A DNA stretch of 64,000 bases from an uncultured Acidobacteriia bacterium (GCA_903929755.1 CAIYVZ010000150.1:22498-86497); one strand, 5' to 3'; counted from the stretch's first letter, positions 1 to 9,585 are shown. The notes: a model not told the origin generated them from the sequence alone. A program made the numbers and translations.

Positions 1-49
1 AATGCCAGCGTAAGCCCCGGACCTTCCGCGTCGCAACTGCCCCCAAAAC

Positions 50-84
50 GTAAAAGGCGCATCCCCGTAAGGTGCGCCTTTTAC
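50..84 (-). terminator. Rho-independent terminator of the PEP-CTERM pseudogene
   Basis: A perfect 12-base inverted repeat (50-61 and 73-84) flanks an 11-base loop. On the minus strand the stem ends in TTTTAC and is followed by GTTTTGGGG. It lies about 36 bases beyond the stop of the minus-strand gene ending at 121, so it is read as that gene's terminator. Confidence 0.6.
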
Positions 85-120
85 AACCGTCATGTAAGGA
101 TGAGGAATTAACGAACCGTG

Positions 121-714
121 CTACCGGCGGCTCAGGTTACGGCGGCTCGCCACCGCCACCAGACCGCTACCAAGCAGCAGCCAGGTTCCGGGTTCCGGTA
201 CGCCGCCCGGATCGTTGACACCGGTAGTACCGATGGCACGCCACTGCAGCGATTCGTTATAGCTGACACTCCCATCCGAATGGTTGTGAAGGTAATTAGC
301 AGTATCGAAGCCACCGGTATCCAGCACGTGACCAGTGTCAAACAGATCGCTGCCGACACCGTCCACCGTAAACGTCACGATGGGCGAATTATAAACGCGC
401 TGAGCCAGTAATAATATCGCTGCGGTGCTGCAGTTGTGCCTGTTGGGATCAAAACCCGTGAGGCCCGTGATGTTGGTGTTACCGCCATAATCGCTCGAAT
501 CGAAGTTGCTCGATCGTTTATGCTTAGATAACTGACCGCGAGTGCGGTCGACCCCGTGTTCACGATCATCACGGTTCCGGAATCGCATCCGCCGTCTGAA
601 CATAAGCCAAATATATTGTTCACGGTGCCCCCCCCAAAGAACGTTGTACAATCCCGCTCAGCGGGAAAGTGAGGTGCCAAGCAGCACCGCGAAACAAGCT
701 ACTATGCGATTCAC
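121..714 (-). pseudogene. PEP-CTERM sorting-domain protein, frameshifted
   Basis: The C-terminus has the PEP-CTERM signature of exosortase substrates: VPEPGTW, a short hydrophobic segment and a basic RR end. The likely start is a GTG at 712-714 with AGGAG at 720-724, giving a signal peptide (MNRIVACFAVLLG). The reading frame breaks twice. Near 662-667 one extra base in a CCC run separates the signal peptide from the next frame (DCTTFFGGGTVNN). Near 505-515 one missing base moves the reading into the final frame (SSNFDSSDYGG through to the PEP-CTERM end). The +1 and -1 shifts cancel, so the original gene of about 195 codons is easy to reconstruct. An 8-base C run (627-634) lies inside. Real decay and homopolymer sequencing error are both possible. 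Confidence 0.7.
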
Positions 715-882
715 TGACACTCCTGCGGACGGGTGGTAGAAGGCGCCAAACCGCCCCTCGCGGAAGCCGCGGGCCGTGTACGTGCCCCACTGAATTTTTC
801 GGGTGAAGCTCCATTCCCGGTCCGGCCGATGATCGAACGGCAACCAAATCGGACCGCACTTTCCACCGGCACAAACCCCTGA

Positions 883-1842
883 CTACAGCTTCGGAGCGGT
901 AATCTGCAGATCCGCTGTCAGATTCTGCCAGTCCGGCATCTCATACGGCTTCAGCTTCGTAGTAAACGGCGCCGAGACTTCCAACGACCCGTTCGGAGCA
1001 AGGCTCGCGACCTTGATCTGGAACGTCCCCACCGAATCTTCTTCGCTCCGCTTGGTGCTCGCCCAAAGAGTCACGGTCGCTTCCAGGCCCGTAATCTCAC
1101 CCAGAGAATGATTCACCACCACAATCTTCGCCACCGGCTTCTTATCCTGCGTCACCACGCGAACGCCGACTACTTCCACGGCCTTCTGCAAAGGATTCGG
1201 ACCCTTATCCGCAACAGCCGACGTAGCCGCAACCTTGTCCGACCCACCCTTATCCGCCGGTGCCTCCGGCTTCCCGGAAGAGGGCTGCATCGAGTAATAC
1301 GCCAGCCCTAAAACAACCAGCAAAGCGACGGCAACGCCACCGCCCACCAGCCACGCAGGGGGACCCTGCTTCTGCGGGGGCCAGGGAGCCTGCGCGTGGG
1401 CAGCGTAGTCAGCCGGCGGATGAGCAACCGGAGGCGCCGCATAATGCTGCTGCGGCGGCGGGGGAGGTGGAGGCGGCGGAGCAGCGTAAACCGGCTGTTG
1501 CGGAGGGGGAGCCTGCTGCACGGGAGGAGCCCACTGCTGCGGCGGCTGCCACGACTGCGGCGGCACTGGCGCGGCAGGAGGTTGCCACGCTGCCTGAGGC
1601 GGAGCCTGCGGCGCAGGTGCCTGCTGTGGGTATCCCTGCTGTGGGTATCCCTGCTGTGGGTATCCCTGCTGTGGGTATCCCTGCTGTGGGTATCCCTGCG
1701 GCGGATATGCCTGTTGCGGATACCCTGGCGGAGGCGCCGGAGCCTGCGGCGCGGCCTGCTGCGGCTGATTCACACAATAAGGACATTCAGTCTTCGATGG
1801 CGGAACTTCTTTCCCGCAGCGCGGGCAAACCCAATTAAACAT
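883..1842 (-). CDS. Zinc-ribbon, proline-rich, single-TM protein with GYPQQ repeat
   Basis: Protein of 319 aa. The ATG at 1840-1842 is preferred over an in-frame upstream codon because GGAAG lies about six bases before it and it opens directly on the domain [13 protein letters not shown]...CPYC, a CxxC-x(n)-CxxC zinc ribbon (residues 4-22). Then comes a long Pro/Gln/Tyr/Ala-rich linker (about residues 25-160) with five identical GYPQQ pentapeptides, one transmembrane helix ([21 protein letters not shown], about 165-185), and a C-terminal domain of about 100 residues that looks like an FxLYD/DUF-type beta domain. The order suggests a cytoplasmic zinc ribbon and an exported C-terminal domain, but the function is unknown. 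It is divergent from rsmG, with too little space for two well-separated promoters. Confidence 0.75.
   Translation of the reverse strand: MFNWVCPRCGKEVPPSKTECPYCVNQPQQAAPQAPAPPPGYPQQAYPPQGYPQQGYPQQGYPQQGYPQQGYPQQAPAPQAPPQAAWQPPAAPVPPQSWQPPQQWAPPVQQAPPPQQPVYAAPPPPPPPPPQQHYAAPPVAHPPADYAAHAQAPWPPQKQGPPAWLVGGGVAVALLVVLGLAYYSMQPSSGKPEAPADKGGSDKVAATSAVADKGPNPLQKAVEVVGVRVVTQDKKPVAKIVVVNHSLGEITGLEATVTLWASTKRSEEDSVGTFQIKVASLAPNGSLEVSAPFTTKLKPYEMPDWQNLTADLQITAPKL
1621..1695 (-). repeat. Five perfect 15-bp tandem repeats (GYPQQ coding)
   Basis: The unit CTGCTGTGGGTATCC on the plus strand is repeated five times without mismatch (1621, 1636, 1651, 1666, 1681) and is followed by a degenerate sixth unit (1696-1710). 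It encodes GYPQQ on the minus strand. Identity at every base, including wobble positions, points to recent slippage expansion. Copy-number change keeps the frame. Confidence 0.95.
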
Positions 1843-1919
1843 ATTTCTTCCACTGTATACGAACGCACCGGAAGCTGTGTTGGTTGCGGGAATCTGCAGC
1901 AAATCCCTTAGAATGGATC

Positions 1920-2555
1920 GTGCCCTTTGCCCTCGAACTGGATTCCGTTTTACCTGCCGATCTGCCCAATCGCGAACACGTCATCTCCGTCGCCGCCAGG
2001 CAGCTCCAGCTCGTCGCCGAGATCAATGAAGTGATGAACCTCACCCGCATCACCACGCCTCGCGACGCCGCCATCAAACACATCCTCGACTCCGTCATGC
2101 CCTGGAAACTCTTCGCCGGAGCCAAAACCGTCCTCGACGCCGGCACCGGCCCCGGCTTCCCCGGCCTGCCCCTCGCCATCACCCTGCCCGACACCAGCTT
2201 CACCCTCGCCGAATCCACCGGCAAGAAAGCCCGTTTCGTCGAAAGCGTCATCGCCGACCAGAAGATCCCCAACGCCCGAGTCCTCCCCGAACGCGCCGAA
2301 GATATCGGCAAGCGCGAACGCTTCACCATCGTCACCGCCCGCGCCTTCGCACCCCTCCCCAAAGCCCTCAAGATGCTCGCACCACTCCTCAAGACCGGCT
2401 CCCGCGTGCTGCTCTATAAGGGCCCCGACGTCGAAGCCGAAATTGCCGAAGCCGCCCGCGAAGCAAAGCTCCTCGGCGTAAAAATCCAAATCGTCATGCG
2501 CTACAGCCTGCCCGATGGCCTCGGCACCCGCACTATAGTGGAGATCGCAAAGTGA
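1920..2555 (+). CDS. rsmG: 16S rRNA (guanine527-N7)-methyltransferase RsmG (GidB)
   Basis: RsmG methylates N7 of G527 in 16S rRNA using S-adenosylmethionine. Family features visible are the N-terminal MNLTRIT motif before the fold, the SAM-binding loop [17 protein letters not shown] (about residues 63-79), the ARAFAPLPK motif and a C-terminal KGP segment. With the GTG at 1920 the protein is 211 aa, normal for the family, and starts [16 protein letters not shown] at 1884 would add 12 residues and has GGAAG upstream, so the start is uncertain. The 3' end carries a 20-bp tandem duplication shared with the next gene's start. Translation is probably coupled to the downstream hydrolase. Confidence 0.9.
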   Translation: MPFALELDSVLPADLPNREHVISVAARQLQLVAEINEVMNLTRITTPRDAAIKHILDSVMPWKLFAGAKTVLDAGTGPGFPGLPLAITLPDTSFTLAESTGKKARFVESVIADQKIPNARVLPERAEDIGKRERFTIVTARAFAPLPKALKMLAPLLKTGSRVLLYKGPDVEAEIAEAAREAKLLGVKIQIVMRYSLPDGLGTRTIVEIAK

Positions 2556-2576
2556 AAGTGGAGATCGCAAAGTGAA
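2537..2576 (+). repeat. 20-bp tandem duplication at the rsmG stop / hydrolase start
   Basis: Two identical 20-base units, 2537-2556 and 2557-2576. Each contains GGAG and the overlapping stop/start tetranucleotide GTGA. The first supplies the rsmG TGA (2553-2555); the second supplies the GTG of the next gene (2572). Without the duplication the two genes would overlap by GTGA, so a four-base coupling has become a 16-base gap with a seven-codon in-between reading frame starting at 2552. Confidence 0.9.
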
Positions 2577-4464
2577 AAACCGTATCTGCCTGCTCCTGGC
2601 AGCCCTCCCCGTCGCGCTGATCCCCGCCCTGGCCCAAACCAGCGACATCCCCAAAACTTTTGTAGTCCCCAAAGCCAACTACGACTACACCCGCCGCGAA
2701 GTCGCCATCCCCATGCGCGACGGCGTCAAGCTCCACACCGTCATCATGCTGGCGAAGAACGCGAAGAACGCGCCCATCCTGCTTACCCGCACCCCCTACA
2801 ACGCCTCCAAACGCACCGAACGCAACGAAAGCCCGTCCCTCCTCGCCTCCCTCCCCCAGGGTGACGAAGTCTTCGTCGAAGACGGCTACATCCGAGTCTT
2901 CCAGGACGTCCGCGGCAAGTACAAGTCAGAGGGCGACTACCTCATGACCCGCCCCGTCCGCGGCCCCCTCAACAAAACCTCCACCGACCACGTCACCGAC
3001 GCCTGGGACACCATTGACTGGCTCGTCAAAAACGTCCCCGAATCCAACGGCCGCGTCGGCATGCTCGGGTCCTCCTATGAAGGCTTCACCGTCGTCATGG
3101 CCCTGCTCGACCCGCACCCCGCTCTCAAAGTCGCCGCCCCCGAAAGCCCCATGGTCGATGGCTGGATGGGCGACGACTGGTTCCACTACGGAGCCCTCCG
3201 CCAGCCCAATTTCGACTACACCTCCGGCCAGACTGCCAAACGCGGCGAAGGCGAAGCCATCATTCGTACCACCCCCGACGACTACGAAGAGTTCCGCCGC
3301 GCCGGATCTGCCGGAGCCTACGCCCGGCTCCACGGCCTCGACGAGCTCCCGTGGGTCCAGAAGTGGCAAGAACACCCCGCCTACGACTTTTTCTGGCAAG
3401 GCCAGGCCCTCGACAAACTCGTTGCCGCCAAACCCTCCACCGTCCCCACCATGTGGGTCCAGGGCCTCTGGGACCAGGAAGATATGTGGGGCGCCATCCA
3501 ATCCTGGCTCGCCCTGAAAGACAAAGGCCAGGCCGACCACAACTACCTCGTCATGGGCCCCTGGCGTCACAGCCAGGTCAATTATGACGGCTCCAGCCTT
3601 GGCCCCCTCAAATGGCGTGGCGACACGGCCCTCCAATTCCGCCGCGAAGTCCTCAAGCCCTTCTTCGACCAGTACCTGAAGCCCGGAGCCCCCCAAGCGG
3701 ACACGCCCCCCGTCTTCATCTACAACACCGGTGAAAACCACTGGGATCGCCTCAAAACCTGGCCCGCCGCCTGCGAACAATGCACCACGCCCCTCAAGCC
3801 CCTCTACCTCCAGCCCGGCTTCAGCCTGGGCTTTGACACACCCGTAGAAACCAGCAAGAAGGCAGACGCCTGGATCTCCGACCCCGCCAAGCCCGTCCCC
3901 TATCTCCCCCGCCCCATCCGCTTCGCGGACGGCGAACGCTGGCGCACCTGGCTCGTCAGCGACCAGCGAGCCGTAGCCGACCGTCCCGACGTCCTCGTTT
4001 ACCAAACGCCTGTCCTCACGGCCCCCGTAAAAGTCGCGGGAGCCCCCATCGCCGACCTCTTCGCCGCCACCACCGGCACCGACGCCGACTGGGTCGTGAA
4101 ACTCATCGACGTCTATCCCGACGAAGTTCCCAGCACTCCGGAAATGAGCGGCTACCAGCTGTCGATTTCCATGGATATCTTCCGCGGCCGTTACCGGGAA
4201 AGCTTTGAAAACCCGTCGCCCATCCCCGCCAATAAGGTGCAGCGCTACAAATTCGTGTTGCCCACGGTAAACCACGTCTTCCTGCCCGGCCACCGCATCA
4301 TGGTGCAGCTCCAGTCCAGCTGGTTCCCGCTCTACGACCGCAACCCGCAGACCTACGTCTCCAACATCTTCTTCGCGAAGCCCGAAGACTACGTGCCCGC
4401 GACGATGTCCGTATTCCGCACGAAAGGCGAAGCCAGTTCCGTCTGGCTGCCCGTAACGAAGTAA
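2572..4464 (+). CDS. CocE/NonD family hydrolase (X-Pro peptidase S15-like), secreted
   Basis: A 630-aa protein with a signal peptide (KNRICLLLAALPVALIPALAQ, cleavage after ALAQ). The S15/CocE alpha/beta-hydrolase domain follows: nucleophile elbow GSSYEGF (serine near residue 166), a catalytic-aspartate region VQGLWDQED near 305, and a histidine region MGPWRHS near 332. The C-terminal 200 residues form the jelly-roll domain typical of these enzymes. Members hydrolyse alpha-amino-acid esters, beta-lactam side chains or X-Pro dipeptides; substrate cannot be told here. The GTG start carries GGAG eight bases upstream in the duplicated unit. Co-transcription with rsmG is likely from spacing, but the functions look unrelated. 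Confidence 0.88.
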   Translation: MKNRICLLLAALPVALIPALAQTSDIPKTFVVPKANYDYTRREVAIPMRDGVKLHTVIMLAKNAKNAPILLTRTPYNASKRTERNESPSLLASLPQGDEVFVEDGYIRVFQDVRGKYKSEGDYLMTRPVRGPLNKTSTDHVTDAWDTIDWLVKNVPESNGRVGMLGSSYEGFTVVMALLDPHPALKVAAPESPMVDGWMGDDWFHYGALRQPNFDYTSGQTAKRGEGEAIIRTTPDDYEEFRRAGSAGAYARLHGLDELPWVQKWQEHPAYDFFWQGQALDKLVAAKPSTVPTMWVQGLWDQEDMWGAIQSWLALKDKGQADHNYLVMGPWRHSQVNYDGSSLGPLKWRGDTALQFRREVLKPFFDQYLKPGAPQADTPPVFIYNTGENHWDRLKTWPAACEQCTTPLKPLYLQPGFSLGFDTPVETSKKADAWISDPAKPVPYLPRPIRFADGERWRTWLVSDQRAVADRPDVLVYQTPVLTAPVKVAGAPIADLFAATTGTDADWVVKLIDVYPDEVPSTPEMSGYQLSISMDIFRGRYRESFENPSPIPANKVQRYKFVLPTVNHVFLPGHRIMVQLQSSWFPLYDRNPQTYVSNIFFAKPEDYVPATMSVFRTKGEASSVWLPVTK

Positions 4465-4638
4465 CTACTCCGGTTTGAGACTGCTGTCCACCTCCACCTT
4501 CTTCTGCGTCTTCGCATCCAAAGGCCGGCTATCCTGCAGCGCCCTGGCCCCCCGCGAAGCCCACACTGGCCTCGAACAGTAAGCCACCTCTGCCCTGGCC
4601 CACAGCGCCCGTCCGATTAGTGGTATATATATCTGGAA
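4465..4638 (-). pseudogene. Possible 3' remnant of an unknown gene
   Basis: The minus strand of this gap reads open for about 57 codons to a TAG whose first base pair abuts the hydrolase stop. The peptide (for example IYIPLIGRALWARAEV and later LDAKTQKKVEVDSSLKPE) has protein-like composition but no usable start; the frame is closed upstream by TGA. It may be the C-terminal stub of a deleted gene or chance. No family recognised. Confidence 0.25.
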
Positions 4639-4670
4639 CAGTCAGGTCCCACGGGAGAAAGAGTTAGCCT

Positions 4671-7600
4671 ATGTGCGCGCCACGTCTGATGCGGGTTGCA
4701 TCCTTAATCATTACCAGTTCTTTATTCGCCTCGTTGTGTTTTGGCCAGGCAGTTTCCATCGCGGAAGTTTCCGGAGTCATTGCCGATCCAACCGGCGCAG
4801 CCATCCCGAACGCCACGGTAAAAATCACAGAAACTGAGAAAGAGTTTTCGCGCACGGTAACGTCCGATGCGAACGGACTCTACATCTTGCCCGGTCTTCC
4901 GGTAGGCCCCTACCGCCTCGACGTGAGCGCGCCCGGGTTCAAAGGCTACGCCCAGTCTGGCCTCATCCTTCAGGTGGGTAATAAGGCTACCGTAAACGTC
5001 ACCATGGAAGTCGGCAATGTTTCCGAACATGTTGAAGTCTCCGCCCAGGCCAACATGGTGGAAACCCAAAACAACACCATCTCTCAGGTCATCGACGAAA
5101 GACGCATCACCGAACTGCCTCTCAACGGCCGCCAGCCCACGCAGTTGATTCTGCTGTCCGGCGCGGCAGTTGCAGCTCCCGGCGGCGGCATGGTCGGCAG
5201 CAAGAACTACTTCAGTTCGGTCACCATTTCCGTAGCGGGCGGTCAGGCCAACGGCGTGAACTACCTGCTGGACGGCGGCGACCACAATGACTCCATGACG
5301 AACGTCAACATGCCCATGCCTTTCCCCGATTCCCTTCAGGAATTCAGCGTGCAGACCAGCGCGCTCCCTGCCCGCTACGGTCTGCATCCTGGCGCGGTAG
5401 TCAACGCAGTCACCAAATCCGGCACCAACACGCTGCATGGCAGCCTCTTCGAGTTCCTCCGCAACGGCGACCTGAATGCCCGCAACACTTTTGCCCCCAT
5501 ACACGACAGCCTGAAACGCAACCAGTTCGGCGGCACCGGCGGCGGCAAGATCATTCGCGACAAACTCTTCTTCTTCGGCGGCTTCCAGGGAACACGCCAG
5601 CGCAGTGACCCACCCCAAACCACCAGCTATGTCCCCACCGCCGCCGTTCTGGGCGGCAACTTTTCCGCCATCGACAGCGCCTCCTGCATCTCTGCCGGAG
5701 CCAAGAGCCTGCGCGACCCCCTCAACGGCGGCGTGTTCGCCGGCAACCAGATTCCCGTCTCGCGCCTGAGTCCGCAAGCCATCGCCCTCGCCACCAAGTA
5801 CCTGCCCACATCGAACGATCCCTGCGGCAAGATTATCTACGGCATTCCCGCCACTGGCGACGAAGAACAAATCATTGGCCGCATCGACTGGGTTCACAAC
5901 GAAAGGCACACCTTGTATGGCCGCTACTTCCTCGCCCAATATAAGAACCCGCCCGTGTATGACGGCAAGAGCGCACTAACCACCACCGCCCCCGGCAACT
6001 GGGAACGTGCCCAAACTTTTACCCTGGGTGATAACTTCACCTTCAGCCCCACCACGCTGAATGCCTTCCACGCAACTTTCAGCCGACGCCGCGATAACCG
6101 TGGCGTCGCACCCGATTACTTCAACCCGAAGGACCTCGGCCTCAACGTCTTCGCACCCATCAAGAATTTCACTCAGATTGCTGTCAACAGCTACTGGAGC
6201 ATTGGTTGCGGCACCTGTTCGCCCGGCCACTTCAACACCAACTCACTCCATCTGGCCGACGATATCGACATCATTCGCGGCAAGCACCAAATCTCCTTCG
6301 GCGTCGATTTCCTGCGCGATCAGTTCAACTTCGCCAACGGCTACCAGCAGAACGGTGTCTGGACCTTCGCCGGCGCAGGTACCGGACCTTCCACCAGTGA
6401 CTCCCTCGCCGACTTCATGCTCGGTCTGCCCAGTGATTTCTCGCAATCCAATCAGCTGGAATTCGCCACCCGCGCCCCCGTCTTCGCTGCCTACGCGCAG
6501 GACCAGATCCGTGTCACCAGCCGCTTCAATATCAACATCGGGCTGCGCTTCGAACCTTCCTTCGCCGCCTATGACTACTTCGGTCGCGGCACCAGCTTCA
6601 ACGCCGCCAACTTCTATTCCGGCAAGCGCAGCACCGTCTTCCCGAATTCACCTCCCGGCCTGCTGTTCTATGGCGACGAAGGTATCCCGAAGGGTTATTT
6701 CAACAACAAGATATGGCTCTTCTCCCCCCGCTTCGGCAGCGTCTGGGACCTGAAGGGTAACGGCAAGCAGACCATCCGTTTGTCTGCCGCCATTCTGCGC
6801 GATACCTCGGAACTCTTCTACTCCGAGCGCCTCACCACCAACGCACCTTACGGCTCCGCCATTGATGTCCCGTTCCCCACCGGAGGCTTCGCCAATCCCT
6901 GGGCTGGCTACCCCGGAGGTAACCCCTTCCCGCTTCCCTCACCGCCGCCCAAAAACTTCACGTTCCCGGCTTACAGCGTTCTGGTGAACATGCCTCTCGA
7001 TACGAAGCCCACCTACACCATGCAGTGGAACCTGAGCTACCAGAACCAGTTCCTGCCCAACTGGCTTGGAACCATCTCCTACCTCGGCAACAAGACCACG
7101 CATATCTGGGTCGGCGAGGAAATCAATCAGTCCATCAACACCATCCCGGGCGCAACAACGGCCAATATCAATCAGCGCCGGATCCTGTACCTGGCCAACC
7201 AGACCACGGGTTCTAACTACGGCAGTATCATCCAGTCCGAGCAGGGTGCCAACGCCAACTACGCCGGCATGCTGGCTTCCGTGCAGCATCGCATGGCGAA
7301 TAACTTTACCGCGCTGTTCAACTACACCTGGTCGCACTGCATCAGCGATGCCGACTTCGGTGGCGAGTTAGCCGGTAACTATTATTCCGATCCCAACAAT
7401 CGCCGTCGTGACCGCGGCAACTGTAACTTCGACGTCCGCCAGGTTGCCAACACTTCGCTCGTTGCGCTTAGCCCGTTCAAGGACGGCTGGAAGGGTAAAT
7501 TGCTGGGCGGCTGGCAGTTCTCCCCCATCGTCAGCATGGCCACCGGCTTCGCCATCAACATCACCGCTGGCCGCGATAACTCGCTCACCGGCATCGGCCT

Positions 7601-7943
7601 CGATCGTCCCAATCAGGTTCTGCCGAACGTGATGTCTACCGACTCCAATCCGCGCGTTTTCCTCAACCCCGCAGCCTTCGCCCAGAACGCCACCGGGACC
7701 TTTGGCAACCTCGGCAGGACCGCGATCCACGGCCCCGGTCGCCTCAACTTCGATGCGTCTTTGAGCCGTACCTTCCGCCTCCACGAGAAGTACCGCCTCG
7801 AAGCCCGCTTCGAAGCCTTCAACTCGATCAATCACACCAACTACGGCAACCCGACCACGGCCCTCACCTCAGCCACGTTCGGCCGCATCACCAGCGCGGC
7901 CGAACCGCGAATTCTTCAGGTAAGCATGAAGGTTCACTTCTAA
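4671..7943 (+). CDS. Oar-like TonB-dependent outer-membrane receptor
   Basis: An outer-membrane receptor of 1,090 aa in the size range of the acidobacterial 'carboxypeptidase regulatory-like domain plus TonB receptor' family. The signal peptide ends near CFGQA. A carboxypeptidase-regulatory-like beta sandwich follows (GVIADPTGAAIPNATVKI ... GLYILPGLPVGPYRLDV, residues 33-105), then a plug (ITELPLNGRQPTQLILLSGA, VNYLLDGGDHND, 140-260) and a beta-barrel ending in MKVHF, the aromatic C-terminus expected for barrel insertion. No TonB box is obvious. Such proteins are presumed to import oligosaccharides or peptides; the ligand is unknown. ATG at 4671 has GGGAGAAAGAG upstream. A strong hairpin follows the stop. 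Confidence 0.92.
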   Translation: MCAPRLMRVASLIITSSLFASLCFGQAVSIAEVSGVIADPTGAAIPNATVKITETEKEFSRTVTSDANGLYILPGLPVGPYRLDVSAPGFKGYAQSGLILQVGNKATVNVTMEVGNVSEHVEVSAQANMVETQNNTISQVIDERRITELPLNGRQPTQLILLSGAAVAAPGGGMVGSKNYFSSVTISVAGGQANGVNYLLDGGDHNDSMTNVNMPMPFPDSLQEFSVQTSALPARYGLHPGAVVNAVTKSGTNTLHGSLFEFLRNGDLNARNTFAPIHDSLKRNQFGGTGGGKIIRDKLFFFGGFQGTRQRSDPPQTTSYVPTAAVLGGNFSAIDSASCISAGAKSLRDPLNGGVFAGNQIPVSRLSPQAIALATKYLPTSNDPCGKIIYGIPATGDEEQIIGRIDWVHNERHTLYGRYFLAQYKNPPVYDGKSALTTTAPGNWERAQTFTLGDNFTFSPTTLNAFHATFSRRRDNRGVAPDYFNPKDLGLNVFAPIKNFTQIAVNSYWSIGCGTCSPGHFNTNSLHLADDIDIIRGKHQISFGVDFLRDQFNFANGYQQNGVWTFAGAGTGPSTSDSLADFMLGLPSDFSQSNQLEFATRAPVFAAYAQDQIRVTSRFNINIGLRFEPSFAAYDYFGRGTSFNAANFYSGKRSTVFPNSPPGLLFYGDEGIPKGYFNNKIWLFSPRFGSVWDLKGNGKQTIRLSAAILRDTSELFYSERLTTNAPYGSAIDVPFPTGGFANPWAGYPGGNPFPLPSPPPKNFTFPAYSVLVNMPLDTKPTYTMQWNLSYQNQFLPNWLGTISYLGNKTTHIWVGEEINQSINTIPGATTANINQRRILYLANQTTGSNYGSIIQSEQGANANYAGMLASVQHRMANNFTALFNYTWSHCISDADFGGELAGNYYSDPNNRRRDRGNCNFDVRQVANTSLVALSPFKDGWKGKLLGGWQFSPIVSMATGFAINITAGRDNSLTGIGLDRPNQVLPNVMSTDSNPRVFLNPAAFAQNATGTFGNLGRTAIHGPGRLNFDASLSRTFRLHEKYRLEARFEAFNSINHTNYGNPTTALTSATFGRITSAAEPRILQVSMKVHF

Positions 7944-7958
7944 GTCACCGCTGTAAGA

Positions 7959-8011
7959 GCCCGGGTTCACACAGCTCCAGCGCTTGTGTGAACCCGGGCC
8001 ATCGTCTTTTC
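7959..8011 (+). terminator. Terminator after the TonB-dependent receptor
   Basis: A 15-base perfect inverted repeat (7959-7973 and 7985-7999, GCCCGGGTTCACACA and its complement) with an 11-base loop, followed by a short T run at 8006-8009. Confidence 0.75.
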
Positions 8012-8100
8012 GTGGCAATTACTCCGGCGCTCAAAGGATTTCCGACTCACCTGCGTCCTTTCGTTCATCTTCCGGTCTATTGGCGATACCATTACTAACT

Positions 8101-9585
8101 GTGAAGCCCCTCGTTCTCCTCTTAGCCTCCGCCCTGCCGAGCCTCGCCGCGGACTGCGCCGCCCTCGCCAACCTCAAGCTCCCCGCCACCACCATCACCT
8201 CAGCCCAAACCATCGCCCCCGGAGCCTTCACCCCGCCCACACCCGGCCGAGGCCCCAACCCCTTCGCCCCCCTCCCTGCCTTCTGCCGCGTCACCGCCAC
8301 CCTCGCCCCCTCCGCCGACTCCGATATCAAAATCGAAGTCTGGCTCCCCGAATCCAACTGGAACGGTAAATTCGAAGCCGTCGGCAACGGAGGCTGGGCC
8401 GGAACCATCACGTATCCCGCGCTCGCCACTGCCCTCGCCCGAGGCTACGCCACCGCCAGTACCGACACCGGCCACGCTACACCCGGCGGAGCTTTCGCCC
8501 TCGGTCACCCCGAAAAGCTCGTCGACTTCGGCTACCGTGCCGTCCACGAAATGACCGTACAGGCCAAGTCCCTCATCGCCAATTACTACGGCAACCAGGC
8601 CAAGCGAGCTTACTGGAACGGCTGCTCCACCGGAGGCCGTCAGGGTCTCATGTCCGCGCAGCGCTACCCCGCCGATTTCGACGGCATCATCGCCGGTGCC
8701 CCCGCCAACTACATGTCCCACCTCCAGCCCTGGTCGCTTTGGGTCCCCATGGCCGTCCACCAAACCGAAGCCAGCTACATCCCGCCCGCCAAATACCCCA
8801 TCATCCACAAGGCCGTTCTCGATGCCTGTGACGCCCTCGACGGCGTCCGCGACGGCGTCATCGAAGACCCCACGCGCTGCCACTTCGACCCGAAAACTAT
8901 CGAGTGCCGGGGCCCCGACGCCACTTCTTGCCTCACCGCCCCGCAAGTCGAAGCGGCGCGCAAGATCTATTCGCCCATGACCAATCCCCGCACCGGCCTC
9001 CAGCTCTTCCCCGCCCTCGAACCCGGCAGCGAAATGGGCTGGACCGGTCTCGCCGGACCCCAACCCATGGCCATCCCGGTCGATACGTTCAAATACATGG
9101 TCCACAACGACCCCAACTGGGACTGGAAGACCATCGACTTTGATAAGGATGTCGCGGCCACCGAGAAGCTCTTCGCCCCCATCATCGACGCCGTCAACCC
9201 CAACCTCACCCCGTTTTTCAGCCACGGAGGCAAGCTCCTCCTGTATCACGGCTGGAACGACCAGCTCATCGCCCCCCGCAACAGCATCCAGTACTTTGAC
9301 AGCGTCCGCTACACCCTCGGCACCGCCAAAACCCTCGACGGAATGCGCCTCTACATGGTCCCCGGCATGGCCCACTGCAACGGAGGCGATGGCACCGGGA
9401 CCTTCGATGTCGTCGCCAACCTGGAACGCTGGGTGGAACAAGGCCAGGCCCCCGACACAATCGTCGCCTCGCGCACCAACCCCACCCGCACCCGTCCCCT
9501 CTGCCAGTGGCCGAAGGTGGCAGTTTATTCAGGAACAGGGAGCACCGATGATGCCGCCAACTTCACCTGCAAAGTGGTTCCCTGA
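8101..9585 (+). CDS. Tannase/feruloyl esterase family protein, secreted
   Basis: A 494-aa protein when started at GTG 8101, which opens directly on a signal peptide (MKPLVLLLASALPSLAADC); longer upstream reading runs through the preceding terminator and is rejected. Family hallmarks are the nucleophile motif GCSTGGRQG (about 174-182), the Asp segment YHGWNDQLI and the His segment GMAHCNGG. Cysteines flank the nucleophile (GCS) and the histidine (HC), matching the CS-D-HC motif of tannase/feruloyl esterases in which a disulfide ties the triad together. It probably cleaves phenolic esters of plant polymers in the periplasm or outside the cell. No clear Shine-Dalgarno is present. A plant-ester substrate fits the neighbouring receptor but is inference. 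Confidence 0.85.
   Translation: MKPLVLLLASALPSLAADCAALANLKLPATTITSAQTIAPGAFTPPTPGRGPNPFAPLPAFCRVTATLAPSADSDIKIEVWLPESNWNGKFEAVGNGGWAGTITYPALATALARGYATASTDTGHATPGGAFALGHPEKLVDFGYRAVHEMTVQAKSLIANYYGNQAKRAYWNGCSTGGRQGLMSAQRYPADFDGIIAGAPANYMSHLQPWSLWVPMAVHQTEASYIPPAKYPIIHKAVLDACDALDGVRDGVIEDPTRCHFDPKTIECRGPDATSCLTAPQVEAARKIYSPMTNPRTGLQLFPALEPGSEMGWTGLAGPQPMAIPVDTFKYMVHNDPNWDWKTIDFDKDVAATEKLFAPIIDAVNPNLTPFFSHGGKLLLYHGWNDQLIAPRNSIQYFDSVRYTLGTAKTLDGMRLYMVPGMAHCNGGDGTGTFDVVANLERWVEQGQAPDTIVASRTNPTRTRPLCQWPKVAVYSGTGSTDDAANFTCKVVP

Noticed and set aside
2926..4293. A 455-codon open frame opposite the CocE-type hydrolase
   Set aside because: Gly/Val/Glu-rich mirror of a C-ending-codon gene; no start signal or family.
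8200..9441. A 413-codon open frame opposite the tannase-like gene
   Set aside because: Antisense shadow with Gly/Val/Asp-rich composition; the plus-strand gene has a full set of catalytic motifs.
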